NCBI GenBank assembly: GCA_963816315.1
Contig: CAWFJZ010000032.1
Location: 248,001-312,000, forward strand
Direction: 5' to 3'
DNA: 64,000 nucleotides
DNA from: CADEEN01 sp963816315
GTDB taxonomy: Bacteria; Pseudomonadota; Gammaproteobacteria; Burkholderiales; Burkholderiaceae_C
Position numbers and translations under genes: made by a program. The notes under the pieces are model-generated. The model was given only the letters and a program-made list of their open reading frames with translations. It searched no databases and had not been told where the DNA came from. Positions 1 to 9,626 of the stretch are shown here, in pieces. The stretch's first letter is position 1, and every line of letters begins with the position of its first letter.

Positions 1-492
1 CTCTGCGCGTGCGTTTCCTCGCCGGCCGCCGCGCGGTGTGTCACGTCGAGAACCCGCGCCAGGTCTCGGCGTACCGCTACCCGCAGCGCTACGGCCCGCG
101 TGCGCCCACTTTCTCGCGTGCAGCCTTGGCCGAAGCCGGAGACGGCCGCCTCGGCCTGTTCATCTCCGGCACGGCCAGCATCGTCGGCCACGAGTCGGTG
201 CACCACGGCGACGTGCGTGCGCAGGTGCGCGAGACCGTCGCCAACCTGCAAGCCGTGCTGGACAACGCACGCAGCAAGAGCAGCGCGCGCTGGTCGCTGC
301 GTGACGTGCACGGCGTGGTCTATGTGCGCCACGCGCGTGACCATGCCGCGGTGGTCGATGAGCTGGCCCGCGTGGCGCCCGACCTGGGGCGCAATGCGCA
401 GCCGCTCGTTGTTCCTGCACGCCGACATCTGCCGGCGCGAACTCGACGTTGAAATCGAAGGCCACGCCTGGGCCGAGGGAGAACTGGTTTGA
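1..492 (+). CDS. Chorismatase, XanB2/FkbO-Hyg5 type (C-terminal part)
   Basis: The 5' end lies outside the window. The visible part has the chorismatase signature GLFISGTASIVGHESVHHGD followed by QVRETVANLQAVLDNA. This family hydrolyses chorismate to hydroxybenzoates; XanB2 supplies the 3-hydroxybenzoate starter of xanthomonadins, which fits the aryl-polyene genes that follow. The first ~135 codons are in one frame, and the natural C-terminus (FLHADICRRELDVEIEGHAW) is in another, so a one-base frame change lies near 405, probably an assembly indel. The stop at 490-492 overlaps the TTG start of the next gene, which suggests coupling. Seen: motifs and frame change. Family knowledge: reaction. 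Inference: role as polyene starter supplier. Confidence 0.8.
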   Translation, partial: LCACVSSPAAARCVTSRTRARSRRTATRSATARVRPLSRVQPWPKPETAASACSSPARPASSATSRCTTATCVRRCARPSPTCKPCWTTHAARAARAGRCVTCTAWSMCATRVTMPRWSMSWPAWRPTWGAMRSRSLFLHADICRRELDVEIEGHAWAEGELV

Positions 493-1304
493 CCTTCGCG
501 AAGCGCATCGCGCCGCTGACCCTGCTGTGCATCGCGCTGCCCGCCGCCGCCGAACAGCAACCGCTGTGGGAGGCCGGCGTCGGCCTGTCCGCGCTGACGC
601 TGCCGCACTACCGCGGCAGCGACCAGAACCAGAGCTGGCTGCTGCCGCTGCCGTACTTCGTCTATCGCGGCGACATCTTTCGCGCTGACCGCGACGGTGC
701 GCGCGCCGTCTTCGTCGATAGCCAGCGCTTCGACGTCGATGTCAGCGTCAGCGCGACGGCGCCCACGCGCGGCGACGACAACGAGGCGCGCCGCGGCATG
801 CCCGAGCTCGCCGGCACGCTGCAGATCGGCCCCAACGTCAACCTGCGCCTGGCCAAAGGCCCCGACTGGAAACTCGAGTTGCGCCTGCCGGTGCATGCCG
901 TGGTGACCTTGCAGCGCTCGCCCAAAGCCATCGGCTGGACGGCGCAGCCCAACGTCAACATCGATTGGCGCGTCGGCGACTGGAACATCGGCGCGCAAGC
1001 CGGCCTGCTTGCCGGCACGCGGCGGTATCACGACTACCTCTACGGCGTGGACAGCCGCTACGCCACCACCGAGCGCCCGGCCTACGACGCGCCGGGCGGC
1101 GCCGCGGGCTGGCGCATCACCAGCGGCGTCTCGCGGCGCTTCGGCTCTTGGTGGTTCGGCGCCTTCGTGCGCGCCGACTCGGTGGCCGGCTCGACGTTCC
1201 ACGACAGCCCGCTCGTCAAACGCGACCACAACCTCAGCGCCGGCGTTGCGCTGTCGTGGGTCTTTGCACAATCCGAACGCCGTGTTAACGTCAACGACCG
1301 ATAA
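489..1304 (+). CDS. MipA/OmpV family outer-membrane protein
   Basis: 271 aa with a cleavable signal peptide (TLLCIALPAAAEQQ). The start of the mature part, WEAGVGLSALTLPHYRGSDQ followed by PLPYFVYRG, is typical of MipA/OmpV beta-barrel scaffold proteins. The alternating hydrophobic pattern continues to the end, as expected for a barrel, although the terminal residues run past the usual aromatic end. The TTG start overlaps the chorismatase stop by two bases, and the 3' end overlaps the next gene. Its place in a pigment cluster suggests a role in outer-membrane assembly or display of the product, but no specific function can be read from the sequence. Confidence 0.75.
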   Translation: MTFAKRIAPLTLLCIALPAAAEQQPLWEAGVGLSALTLPHYRGSDQNQSWLLPLPYFVYRGDIFRADRDGARAVFVDSQRFDVDVSVSATAPTRGDDNEARRGMPELAGTLQIGPNVNLRLAKGPDWKLELRLPVHAVVTLQRSPKAIGWTAQPNVNIDWRVGDWNIGAQAGLLAGTRRYHDYLYGVDSRYATTERPAYDAPGGAAGWRITSGVSRRFGSWWFGAFVRADSVAGSTFHDSPLVKRDHNLSAGVALSWVFAQSERRVNVNDR

Positions 1305-2097
1305 CGACCGCGCGCCGCGCTCGCTGTGGCGCTTCGTGCCCACGCCGCTGGCCTGGGTGGCGCTGCAATTGCACCTCGTGTTTCTCGGCGCGTCGTCGCT
1401 GCTCTGGAACCTGCTCGCGCTGCCGCTGTACTGGCTGCTGCCCGAGCGCATCGGCCGCACGCTCGGCCGCCAAGGCGTGGCCTGGGTCTATGGCAGCTTC
1501 TGGCGCGTCGCCACGGCCACCGGCATGCTGCGCCTGGACTCCGAAGCGCTGCGGCCGCTGCGCGACGAGGCGGGCCTCGTCATCGTGGCCAACCACCCGA
1601 GCATGCTCGACGCGATGATGCTCGTCGCCGAGCTGCCGCGCGGCGCGTGCATCATGAAGGCCAGCCTGCTGCGCAACCCGTTTCTCGGCCCAGGCGCCAG
1701 GCTCGCGCGCTACATCCCCAACGACTCGCCGCACGGCATGATCCGCGCGTCCGTCGCGGCGCTGCAAGAGGGCGGCCAGCTCGTGCTGTTCCCCGAAGGC
1801 ACGCGCACGCAGCAGTGGCCGCTGTCGCCGCTGACCGGCAGCTTTGCGGTGATCGCCAAACGCGCGCGCGCCCCCGTGCAGACGGTGTTCATCGACACCG
1901 ACTCGCCGTACCTCGGCAAAGGCTGGCCGATCTGGCGCTTGCCGCCCCTGCCGATCGTCTTTCGCGCGCGCCTCGGCCGCCGCTTCGAGCCGCGCGAGAA
2001 CCACCACGAGCTCGTCGCCGAAGTGCAGGCGCATCTGATGCAAGGCCTGCGCGCAGGGCCGATGGCGCAAGGGCCGCAGCAAACCGAATCTGAATGA
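1282..2097 (+). CDS. PlsC-type lysophospholipid acyltransferase
   Basis: 271 aa from a GTG start. The acyltransferase block NHPSMLD (HX4D, near residue 104) and the glycerol-phosphate binding block FPEGTRT (near 170) are both intact. One or two N-terminal hydrophobic segments (LVFLGASSLLWNLLALPLYW) would anchor it in the inner membrane. The start is uncertain: GTG at 1282 overlaps the MipA gene by 23 bases and gives a normal family length, while the open frame extends further upstream. The gene overlaps the glycosyltransferase by 4 bases (ATGA). In aryl-polyene clusters such enzymes are thought to attach the polyene acyl chain to a lipid or sugar carrier. Confidence 0.8.
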   Translation: MLTSTTDNDRAPRSLWRFVPTPLAWVALQLHLVFLGASSLLWNLLALPLYWLLPERIGRTLGRQGVAWVYGSFWRVATATGMLRLDSEALRPLRDEAGLVIVANHPSMLDAMMLVAELPRGACIMKASLLRNPFLGPGARLARYIPNDSPHGMIRASVAALQEGGQLVLFPEGTRTQQWPLSPLTGSFAVIAKRARAPVQTVFIDTDSPYLGKGWPIWRLPPLPIVFRARLGRRFEPRENHHELVAEVQAHLMQGLRAGPMAQGPQQTESE

Positions 2098-2873
2098 CCC
2101 AGGCGCCGTCGTCAACGCATCTGGTGCTGATCCCGAGCTACAACCCCGGCCCCAAGGTCTATGAGACGGTGGCGGCGGCGCGGCGGGCATGGAGCCCCGT
2201 GTGGGTTGTCGTCGATGGCAGCAGCGACGGCACGGCCGAAGGCTTGCTCGCACTGGCCGCAAAAGATCCCGGCCTGCAAGTCCACGTGCTGCCGAAGAAC
2301 AGCGGCAAGGGCGCGGCCGTGCTGCACGGCCTCGACTTGGCTGCGCAGGCCGGCTACACACACGCGCTGACGATGGACTCCGACGGCCAGCACCCGGCCG
2401 ATCTCATCACCACCTTCATGCAGCGCTCGCAGGCGCGGCCCGAGGCGATGATCCTCGGCCGCCCGGTCTTCGATGCCAGCGCGCCGCTCTTGCGCGTGCG
2501 TGGCCGGCGTGTCTCCAACGCCTGGACCAATCTCGAAACGCTCGGCGCCGGCGTCGCCGACTCGCTGTACGGCTTTCGCGTCTATCCGATCGCGGCCTTG
2601 CGCGCGGTCATGCAGCGTCAGCCGTGGATGCGGCGCTTCGATTTCGACACCGAGGCCGTCGTGCGCCTGGCCTGGCGCGGCGTCAAGCCGATCAATGTCG
2701 ATGCACCGGTGAAGTACTTATCGGCCGACGAAGGCGGCGTCTCGCACTTCCACTACGGCCGCGACAACGCGCTGCTGACGTGGATGCACACGCGGCTGAT
2801 GGTCGAGTTCGTGCTGCGCTTGCCGTTGCTGGTGTGGCGCAAGCTCACTCGGCGACCGCCATTTCAACCGTAG
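2094..2873 (+). CDS. Family 2 glycosyltransferase
   Basis: 259 aa, GT-A fold. VLIPSYNPGPKV opens the domain, DGSSDGT (residues ~40-46) is the nucleotide-binding loop, and MDSDGQHP (~94-101) carries the metal-binding DXD-like motif. The C-terminus is basic and moderately hydrophobic (LRLPLLVWRKLTRR), suggesting membrane association. It is the last gene of the plus-strand set and overlaps the acyltransferase by ATGA. Its 3' end overlaps the convergent halogenase-like gene by 29 bases. GT2 genes of this type occur in aryl-polyene clusters and probably glycosylate the carrier to which the polyene is esterified; the sugar donor is unknown. Confidence 0.85.
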   Translation: MTQAPSSTHLVLIPSYNPGPKVYETVAAARRAWSPVWVVVDGSSDGTAEGLLALAAKDPGLQVHVLPKNSGKGAAVLHGLDLAAQAGYTHALTMDSDGQHPADLITTFMQRSQARPEAMILGRPVFDASAPLLRVRGRRVSNAWTNLETLGAGVADSLYGFRVYPIAALRAVMQRQPWMRRFDFDTEAVVRLAWRGVKPINVDAPVKYLSADEGGVSHFHYGRDNALLTWMHTRLMVEFVLRLPLLVWRKLTRRPPFQP

Positions 2874-4498
2874 CCTCGTCATAGGCCCGGTCGAAGAGCA
2901 TGGCCTCGTGCGTCTGCACAGGCGCGCTGCCGATCGCCGCGCGCAATGCACTCGCATCGAGCTGTGGATGGTCCCTCAGCGCACGGCCTGCGATCTGCTG
3001 CGCCAGCGCCCGCAGCAGTTGATGCGACTGCTGCAGCCGAGCGACGAACGCCGCGCCGTCGAGCGTGTCGTGCAGGCTGCGGTTCAACTCCGCGAACCAC
3101 GGCACCGACGCTTGGTCGAGCATCTCGGCGGCGTTGCGCTTCCCGCTCACCCGCGACCACGCACGCAAGAAATTCTGCACCGCGACATTCAGGCGCTGGC
3201 AATCGGCCAGCTCGTCGCGCAGCCGTGACAGCACCGCCAGATCGGCGATGCGTTCGTGCATGAACAGTTGTGCCAGCACGCCCCAGTAGTAGCTGTAGTC
3301 CCAGATCACTTTCACCGGCATCACTTCCGGGTCGCCGAACAGCGCGTACTGATCGACGTACAGCGCCAGCGCGCTGTCGTAGAAGCTGCGGAAGATCTGC
3401 TCGTAAATTTGCGCGTGCGCCGCCAGTGGCTTGCCGGCGCGGTCGCGTGCGATCAGCTCGGTGATGAAGCTGTTGCCCATCGCGATGAAGTCGCTGCCCG
3501 GCGAGTAGAACGGGTCGAGGAATCGACCCGCCTCGCCGGCCAGCGCCCAGCGGTTGGCGGAGAAGACCTGTTTGCAGTCGTACGAGAAGCGGCGGAAGAA
3601 CGCAAAGTCCTGCAACTTGTCGCGGCGGGTGTCGAGCTCGTCGAAGACGCGCGGCTGGTGCGTTTCGATCCACTGCATTGCGCGCTCGAACGTGTTCATC
3701 TCGGCCAACGGATGGAGGCGCGGGTCGGCGACGATGCCCACCGAGTGCGAGCCCGACGACAGCGGAATCAGCCACAGCCAGTAGCCGGTGCCGACCATGT
3801 GATTCGTGGACAGCCAGCGTGTCGGCGTGACGCAGCGCGCGCGCCAGTCGGCATCGTCGCACCAGTCGTCGATGTGGAGACGCTCGCCGATGCGAAACCA
3901 CACCGCGTGCGCGTGATGCGCGTTGTCCAGCGCCAAGCCGAGCTTGCGCTTGATCAGGCCGGCGCGGCCGCTGGCGTCGATCACCCAGCGCGCGCTGGCC
4001 ACCTGCGGGTCGCCGCCGGCGCGGTGCCACGTGACGCGGTGCAACGTCTCGTCCTGCGACAACTCGAGCCCACGCACGACCGCCTGATCGACAAAGCGCA
4101 CGCCCTGGCGCTGCACTTCATCAGCCGAGAAAATTCTCGAAGATGCCGCGGTCGATCTGCCAGCTCGGCACCGGCAGCGGCCGGCTCGCGCCGAGCTCGG
4201 TCACGGCAGCGAGATCGCGCTGGCCGTCGCTGAAGAAAAAGCGGAAGCCGAACTTCTTCAACTGCTTGTCCATCAGGTGCGACTTGAGGCCGAGCACGTT
4301 CTCGAAATAGTGCGCGCCGATCTCGACGCTCGACTCGCCGACTTTGTGGCAAGCCTCGGGCACCGGGTGCGCATGGCGCTCCAGCACCAGCACGTCGATG
4401 TCGGGGAAGCGGCGCCGCAATTGCAGCGCCAGCGTCAGCCCGGCGAGGCCGCCGCCGAGAACGATCACGTCATGGGTTTCGGGCGGCGGGTGGTTCAT
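2845..4498 (-). CDS. FAD-dependent halogenase-like oxidoreductase
   Basis: About 550 aa in two frames. The N-terminal half (from 4498) has the FAD-binding motif VIVLGGGLAGLTLA and the halogenase-type block CHKVGESSVEIGAHYFE. After GIFENFL the reading must change frame near 4120 to continue with VQRQGVRFVDQAVVRG. The second half contains WLWLIP, which matches the WxWxIP signature of flavin-dependent halogenases. Xanthomonadin clusters carry a similar gene and their products are brominated. Whether this enzyme halogenates, or acts as a dehydrogenase on the polyene, cannot be decided from sequence. Its stop overlaps the convergent glycosyltransferase. The frame break is probably an assembly indel. 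Confidence 0.8.
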
Positions 4499-5301
4499 GG
4501 GGTACTGCTTGGAGCGGGCTGAACGCGATGATGCCTCAGCGCCAGATGCCGCGTGCCGGGCAGGGGCAGCGCGAGGGCTTGCGCCTCATCCAGCACCAGG
4601 CTCTCGAACAGCGGCAGTGCATCGCTCATCGCATTGGCCCGCAACGCCTGCGCGGCGGCACTGCGCAACGCGGGCGCCACGCCCGCGCCGTCGTCGAGCT
4701 GCCAGCCCAGCGTGCCGATGCACGACGCTCCGCGCAAGGGCGACAGCACCAGCGCGACGCCGAGCCATCCGCGGCTGCCGTTCACATCGGCCAGCAACCC
4801 GAGCGCTTCGGTGTCGTAGCCGACGAGCAGCACCGGCTCGTGCTCGCAGGCGCAATGCACCAGCGCCTCGAGCAGGCCGGTGGCAAAGCTGTGCCTGTGC
4901 GCCGAGACGGCCGTGCTCGGTGCGCGGCAGCCGGTGGCAATCGCCCAGTAGCCCGAGGCCGCGTTGTGCACCGAGTGGTGAAACCGCGTCGGCGAGAGTT
5001 GCAGCGGCGCTTGCGCGAGCTGCGTGCACATCGCGTCGGTGATGGCCAAGTCGCCATGCGCGGAGGTGAAGACGCTGGCCAGTTGCGACGCTTCGTGGCC
5101 GCCGGCGCGCACCGCCTGCCCGGCCACCTCGACGGCCAGCAGCACCGAGTCGCTGGCGCGGCGGCGCTCGTTGGCCGAGAGCAGGTTCGGGTTCGGTTTG
5201 ATCGCCGGCGCAGGCGTGTCGCCACGCACCGCCGCGCACCATGCCGCCCAACCCGGTGCCTGGCGTGCCCACAGCGCGGCGGATTCGATGAACACGTTCA
5301 C
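4495..5301 (-). CDS. Beta-ketoacyl synthase chain-length-factor-like protein (first copy)
   Basis: 268 aa, the short ketosynthase-like fold found as the partner of aryl-polyene ketosynthases. Typical blocks are LSANERRRASDSVLLAVEVA, the segment SPTRFHHSVHNAASGYWAIA, and LLVGYDTEALG. The active-site cysteine motif of true ketosynthases is absent, so it should act as a heterodimer partner that shapes the product cavity. It starts 4 bases inside the end of the upstream ketosynthase (ATGA) and ends 4 bases inside the halogenase-like gene. A second copy lies at 10674-11461, so the cluster has two ketosynthase/partner pairs. Confidence 0.8.
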   Translation of the reverse strand: MNVFIESAALWARQAPGWAAWCAAVRGDTPAPAIKPNPNLLSANERRRASDSVLLAVEVAGQAVRAGGHEASQLASVFTSAHGDLAITDAMCTQLAQAPLQLSPTRFHHSVHNAASGYWAIATGCRAPSTAVSAHRHSFATGLLEALVHCACEHEPVLLVGYDTEALGLLADVNGSRGWLGVALVLSPLRGASCIGTLGWQLDDGAGVAPALRSAAAQALRANAMSDALPLFESLVLDEAQALALPLPGTRHLALRHHRVQPAPSSTP

Positions 5302-6482
5302 CGTGCACCCCTGTCGAAGATCAGCACGCTGTTGTTGCCACCGAAGCCGAACGAGAAGTTGGCGGCGAGCCGCACGTCATGGCGCGCCGCTGCGCTTTGA
5401 AAAACATCGTGAAACGCCGCCGGCAGCGCCGCATCCGCGGCCTGCGTGTTGGTCGTGCCGGGGCAGTGGCCATGCGCCAGCGCATGCAGGCAGACGATCG
5501 ACTCGACGATGCCGGCCGCGCCCATCGTGTGCCCGGTGACGCCTTTGGTAGCGCTGGCATGCGTCGGCGCCGCGAAGTGGCGGGCGACGAGCGCGGCTTC
5601 GACCTCGTCGTTGCGCGCGCTCGCCGTGCCGTGCAGGTTGATGTAGTCGATCTGATGCGCCTGCACGCCGGCGCGGGCCAGCGCATCGGTCAACGCGCGC
5701 TCGGCGCCGAGGCCTTGCGGGTGCGGGCTCGACATGTGGTGCGCGTCGTTGGCCTCGCCCCAGCCGGCGAGGCGCGGCGCATTTTGTGCATCGTCGATCC
5801 GTTGCAGCAGCGCAAAGCCCGCCGCTTCGCCGAGGCTGATGCCGGCACGCTGCGCGTCGAACGGCCGGCACGGCGCGTTCGACAACAAGCCGAGCGCGTT
5901 GAAGCCGTAGAGCAGGCTGTCGGACAGCGCATCGACGCCGCCGACGACCACCGCATCGATGAGCCGCAAACGCAACCAGCGCTCGGCCACCGCGAACACC
6001 TTGGCGCTCGACGAACACGCGGTGGAGACCGTCAGCGCCGGCCCTTGCAGGCCCAGGCGCCGTTGCACGAAGTGTGTGACGCCGTGCAGCGTGTTCAGCG
6101 CTTCGTGGTCTTGCGGCGCTTCGAAAGCGCCGCGCGCATACGCCGCCTCCGAGACGCCGATCGTCGAGGCCGATGTGCCGAGCGCCAGGCCGACCCGCGC
6201 TGCGCCGTGGCGCGACACCGCAGCAGCGACTGCGGCGTCGAAGGCGTCGGCTTGCAAGCCACGCAGCGCCAGGCGCGTCGCGCGGCTGTCCCACGCCGAC
6301 CACTCGCTCGGCAACGCGTCGAGGTCCTGCACGACTCCCCGCCACGTGCCACCGGCCGGCACGTCGCCGCGCGTCAAAGCACTGCGCTCGTCGAACAAGG
6401 CTTGCGACAAGGCATCACGCCCCGTGCCTGCCGCACAGACCAGCGTCTGCGCCGTGATCGCCACCGGCGCGATCGTGCTCAC
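5298..6482 (-). CDS. Beta-ketoacyl-ACP synthase, aryl-polyene type (first copy)
   Basis: 394 aa from a GTG start at 6482, chosen because GTGA overlaps the stop of the upstream hydrolase and gives the same length as the second copy. The nucleophile lies in VSTACSSSAKVF (Cys near residue 156), and the two catalytic histidines in INLHGTASARND and VTGHTMGAAG. A C-terminal NFSFGFGGNNSVLIF completes a FabF-like thiolase fold. It should condense malonyl-ACP onto the growing aryl-primed chain with its cysteine-less partner at 4495-5301. The open frame extends upstream of 6482, but that extension reads as the hydrolase in another frame. Confidence 0.87.
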   Translation of the reverse strand: MSTIAPVAITAQTLVCAAGTGRDALSQALFDERSALTRGDVPAGGTWRGVVQDLDALPSEWSAWDSRATRLALRGLQADAFDAAVAAAVSRHGAARVGLALGTSASTIGVSEAAYARGAFEAPQDHEALNTLHGVTHFVQRRLGLQGPALTVSTACSSSAKVFAVAERWLRLRLIDAVVVGGVDALSDSLLYGFNALGLLSNAPCRPFDAQRAGISLGEAAGFALLQRIDDAQNAPRLAGWGEANDAHHMSSPHPQGLGAERALTDALARAGVQAHQIDYINLHGTASARNDEVEAALVARHFAAPTHASATKGVTGHTMGAAGIVESIVCLHALAHGHCPGTTNTQAADAALPAAFHDVFQSAAARHDVRLAANFSFGFGGNNSVLIFDRGAR

Positions 6483-7264
6483 GCGTTGCACGCCCGCGCG
6501 AGCACGCCCTTGTCGAGCCAGCGCGCCCACAGCGCGCGCCACGGCGCCCAGTCATGACCGCCGGGCACGACATCCACATGGCCAGCGGCCAGCGTGCCGG
6601 CCATCAGCGCCTGGCCGTCGGCGAAACGGTCCTCGGCGCCGTGGCCGAGATAGACCGATGGCGCGTTGCGATCGGTGCGCGCCAGCCAGGCCCAGATGTC
6701 GTGATCGAGGTCGTCGTCTTCGCGCGGCTTGGCGCCGTTCGCCCGCCAGGCCGCGAGCCCACCGGCCTGCTCGATCTCTTGCAGCAGCGGTCGCCGGCCC
6801 GGGTATGTGCCCAAGCCGACGATGCCCTCGACGCGACCCGGCTGGCGCGCTGCGTAGCCCAGCGCCAGGAACGCACCGAGCGAAATGCCGGCGAACCACA
6901 AGCGGCGGTAGCCCTGATCGCGCGCCGCGCCGACGATGTCGGTATCCAGCCGCTGCATCGCCGTGCGATCGACGAGTTGCGCCAACTCGGTCTGCACGAA
7001 CCACAGATCGACCGGCAAGCCGCGCTCGCGCACCGCGCCGGCAAAGCCCTGTTGCACCAGCTCGCCGGGCGTCATGTAGGCGCCGGGCAGGAACACCAGC
7101 AGCGTCGAGGCGCGAAAGCCGGCGCAGGCGCGCTGGTCGTAGATGATGTCCATCGGCAACGGGCTCGACCGCATCAGGCCCACACAACCGGCGCTGCTGG
7201 CCGCGGCCGCCACCGCACCCAACTGCGCGCCAAGGTGCGCGCAGGCGGCGCGGCGGGAAGTCAT
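6479..7264 (-). CDS. Alpha/beta hydrolase, lipoprotein-like
   Basis: 261 aa. The N-terminus is hydrophobic (LGAQLGAVAAAASSAGC) and could be processed as a lipoprotein (SAGC). The nucleophile elbow FAGISLGAF (GxSxG, Ser near residue 128) is present, and PGGHDW near the C-terminus supplies a plausible catalytic histidine. It begins in a TGATG overlap with the BamE-like lipoprotein gene and ends in GTGA with the ketosynthase, so the three are probably co-translated. It might release or transfer the finished polyene as a thioesterase-like enzyme. No motif fixes the substrate, so the call is limited to the fold. Confidence 0.7.
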   Translation of the reverse strand: MTSRRAACAHLGAQLGAVAAAASSAGCVGLMRSSPLPMDIIYDQRACAGFRASTLLVFLPGAYMTPGELVQQGFAGAVRERGLPVDLWFVQTELAQLVDRTAMQRLDTDIVGAARDQGYRRLWFAGISLGAFLALGYAARQPGRVEGIVGLGTYPGRRPLLQEIEQAGGLAAWRANGAKPREDDDLDHDIWAWLARTDRNAPSVYLGHGAEDRFADGQALMAGTLAAGHVDVVPGGHDWAPWRALWARWLDKGVLARACNA

Positions 7265-7830
7265 CAGTTTCGGTAGCCCTGTTCGGCCGCGCTGTGAATG
7301 ATCCAGATCAGGCTGGCGCTGGTGTCGAAGCCCGCCGAGCCGGCGAAGATCAAACGGCCCTGGCCCTTGTACACGAGCTCGTGGCGGTAGCGGTCGCCGC
7401 CGAAGAAGAACGGGATGAAGGCCTTGCCGGTGATGTAGGCGCCCTGGTCGGTGGGCTGGCCGACGAGGTCCATGACCTGCTTCATCGGCATGCCGATCTT
7501 GAGTTGCGTGAACTTGCTGCCCGGCGCCGGCTTGCCGGTGATCTCGCCTTCGTAGTCGTTCAAACCTTTGACCTTCTGGCCGTAGCCGGCTTCGACCTTT
7601 TTCGGATCGGTGACCTCGCCCGCGGCGTTCATGCCAGGGCCGATCTTCGAGGCGGTTGCCGCTGCCGCCGGAGCCGGTGCCGGAGCCGGAGCCGGCGCAC
7701 CCGCTGTGGACGGTGCGGGTGCCGGGGCCGCAGCGCCTTCTTTTTGCGTGCCGCCGAGCGTCACGCAGCCGGCAAGGCAGAAGGCCGCTACCAGCGTCGC
7801 GGGCAGCGTCGTGGTGGTGATGTTGCGCAT
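7264..7830 (-). CDS. Lipoprotein with SmpA/OmlA (BamE-like) domain
   Basis: 188 aa. The start at 7830 has a good ribosome site (GGAGGA) 8 bases upstream. The signal peptide ends in a lipobox (CLAGC), followed by a flexible stretch rich in proline-alanine repeats (residues ~30-60). The C-terminal domain begins with KIGMPMKQVMDLVGQPTD, the usual opening of BamE/SmpA/OmlA folds, and ends LIWIIHSAAEQGY. It is predicted to be an outer-membrane lipoprotein facing the periplasm. Its position as first gene of a sub-operon with the hydrolase and ketosynthase suggests a role in envelope handling of the pigment. Confidence 0.75.
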   Translation of the reverse strand: MRNITTTTLPATLVAAFCLAGCVTLGGTQKEGAAAPAPAPSTAGAPAPAPAPAPAAAATASKIGPGMNAAGEVTDPKKVEAGYGQKVKGLNDYEGEITGKPAPGSKFTQLKIGMPMKQVMDLVGQPTDQGAYITGKAFIPFFFGGDRYRHELVYKGQGRLIFAGSAGFDTSASLIWIIHSAAEQGYRN

Positions 7831-7930
7831 GGTCTCGAGTCCTCCGTGGTTGAAAGCCGCAAAGCATCCTAGCCGAGCCGCTTGTCCCCACGGGCCGGTG
7901 GAGGACCTGCATGCCCCTAATCTGTCGGCC

Positions 7931-8885
7931 ATGAAAAACCCAACATCATTTCTCTTGCCGACCAGCCGCCGGCGCTGGCTGCAGCGCGCCGCGCTGCCCG
8001 TTGCCGGCGGATTGCTCGGCGCTTGCGGCACGCCGTTGCCGCTGACGGCCGTGCCCGCATCGCGCGAGTCCGCAGCCGCCGCGCAGCGGCTCGCCGACAG
8101 CGCGCAAGCGCATGGTCTGGCGGCGTACCGGCAGATCGGCGACATCAACATCGGCTACGCCGGCCAGTGGCGACCGCTCGTCAACCGCGTGCAGCCCGAG
8201 GTCGTGGACGAAGGCTTTCGCGGCCCGTCGCAAGAGCGGCTGATGCCCGCGGCCGGCGTCGTCGCGCAGGCGTATGCCGGCGTCAAAGGCAAGAAGCAGG
8301 TCTTCTGGCAGCGCGGCAAGACCGCGGCGCCCGCGGGCCGCGATCAAGGCGAAGTGGCCGTGTGGTTCAACGGCCAGCCGAGCCAGCGCGCGAGTGAACT
8401 CGCTGCCGCCGCGCTCGTCGCCGAAGGCTATGGCCTGTTCCTGCTCGGGCCGCTGTGGATCGCCAGCCGGCAGGCGGCGGGCCTGGCGACGCCGGCCGAA
8501 GTTGCCGGCACCGAGCGCGTGCACGGCAGACTGTGCGATGTCGTCCATGTCTGGCTGAGCCCGGGCCTCGGCCACGCCGCCACCGACCGCGTCAGCCTGT
8601 TGATCGACCGCGACGACCATGTCATGCGCCGCGTCCGCTTCACGCTCGAAGGCTATGAAGGCACGCGCGGCGCAGTCGCCGAAGTCGATTGCTTCGAGCA
8701 CGCGCGCCGCTTCGGTTTGCTGCTGCCGATGCGCTCGTACGAAGAGGTCGTGCACCCGCTGCGATTGCCGGCGCACGATTGGTTCGTCACCGGGCTCGAT
8801 GTGAATCGCGGCTACGGCGTCGAGGCGTTGCGTGGCGCGCAGTTCAGCGGTGCGGCGGCGGCGGTGGCAAAGCCATTCGGCCTAG
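7931..8885 (+). CDS. Predicted Tat-type lipoprotein of unknown function
   Basis: About 315 aa. The N-terminus SRRRWLQRAALPVAGGLLGAC combines a twin-arginine-like start with a lipobox. The body has many short beta-strand-like stretches (EVAVWFNGQPS, DRVSLLIDRDDHVMRRVRF) reminiscent of LolA/LolB-type lipid-binding folds, but I do not recognise a family. It is the only plus-strand gene between 2.9 and 20.9 kb, diverging from the lipoprotein gene at 7830 with 100 bases between. The C-terminus is uncertain. The frame stays open antisense to the ketoreductase up to 9355, whereas a one-base shift would stop at 8885, where convincing coding character ends. Confidence 0.55.
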
Positions 8886-9626
8886 TACAGACCGCCGTTG
8901 ACCGAGATCACCTGGCCGGTGATGTAGCCGGCTTCCGGGCTCGCCAGAAAACCGGCGAGCGCAGCGACTTCTTCCGGCGTGCCCGCGCGCTGCGCCGGCA
9001 CGATGCGCTTGATCGTCTCCGCATCGAACGCGCTCGCGGCCATCGGGCTGTCGATGATGCCCGGCGCGATCGCGTTGACCGTGACGCCGCGGCTGGCGAG
9101 TTCGAGCGACAGCGCCTTGGTCGCACTGTTGAGCGCGCCCTTGGCCGCCGCGTAGTTCACCTGTCCGCGGTTGCCGGCGAGTGCGGCCACCGACGAGATG
9201 TTGAGGATGCGGCCCCAGCGCGTGCGCAGCATCGGCAGCACCAGCGGCTGCGTGACGCGGAAGAAGCCATGCAGCGAGACGTTCGATCACCTGGTGCCAC
9301 TGGGCGGGCTTCATGCCGGGGAACACCGCGTCGTCGTGGATGCCGGCGTTGTTGACGATGATCTGCACCGGGCCGGCGGCGAGCATCTGCGCAACGGCCG
9401 CAGCGGTGGCGTCGTCGCTCGTGATGTCGAACTGAATCGGCTCGGCGCTGTGGCCTGCGGCTTTCAGCGCGTCGGCGAGCGCCTGCACTTTGGCGGTGCC
9501 CGCGTTCGCATGCAGCAGCACATGCGCGCCCATCTCGGCCAGGCGCTGCGCGATCGCGCTGCCGAGCGCGCCGCTGGCGCCGGTGACGAGGGCGCGTTTG
9601 CCGGCGAGAGGCGGATGCGGGCTCAT
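8882..9626 (-). CDS. 3-ketoacyl-ACP reductase, FabG-like SDR
   Basis: About 248 aa once the frame is restored. The N-terminal half has the Rossmann motif TGASGALG and NNAG; the second half has NISSVAALAGN, the catalytic YxxxK in NYAAAKGAL, and the FabG ending GYITGQVISVNGG. The halves lie in different frames with the change near 9285. It should reduce the 3-keto group in each round of polyene elongation, between ketosynthase and dehydratase. The start at 9626 overlaps the end of an unrecognised reading frame upstream (ATGA). The frame change is more likely a sequence error than true decay because both halves keep full family consensus. Confidence 0.82.

Noticed and set aside
1009..2097. Acyltransferase starting at 1009 (362 codons)
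   Set aside because: The first ~90 codons overlap MipA coding in another frame and read as Arg/Ala/Ser-rich sequence; GTG 1282 gives the family length.
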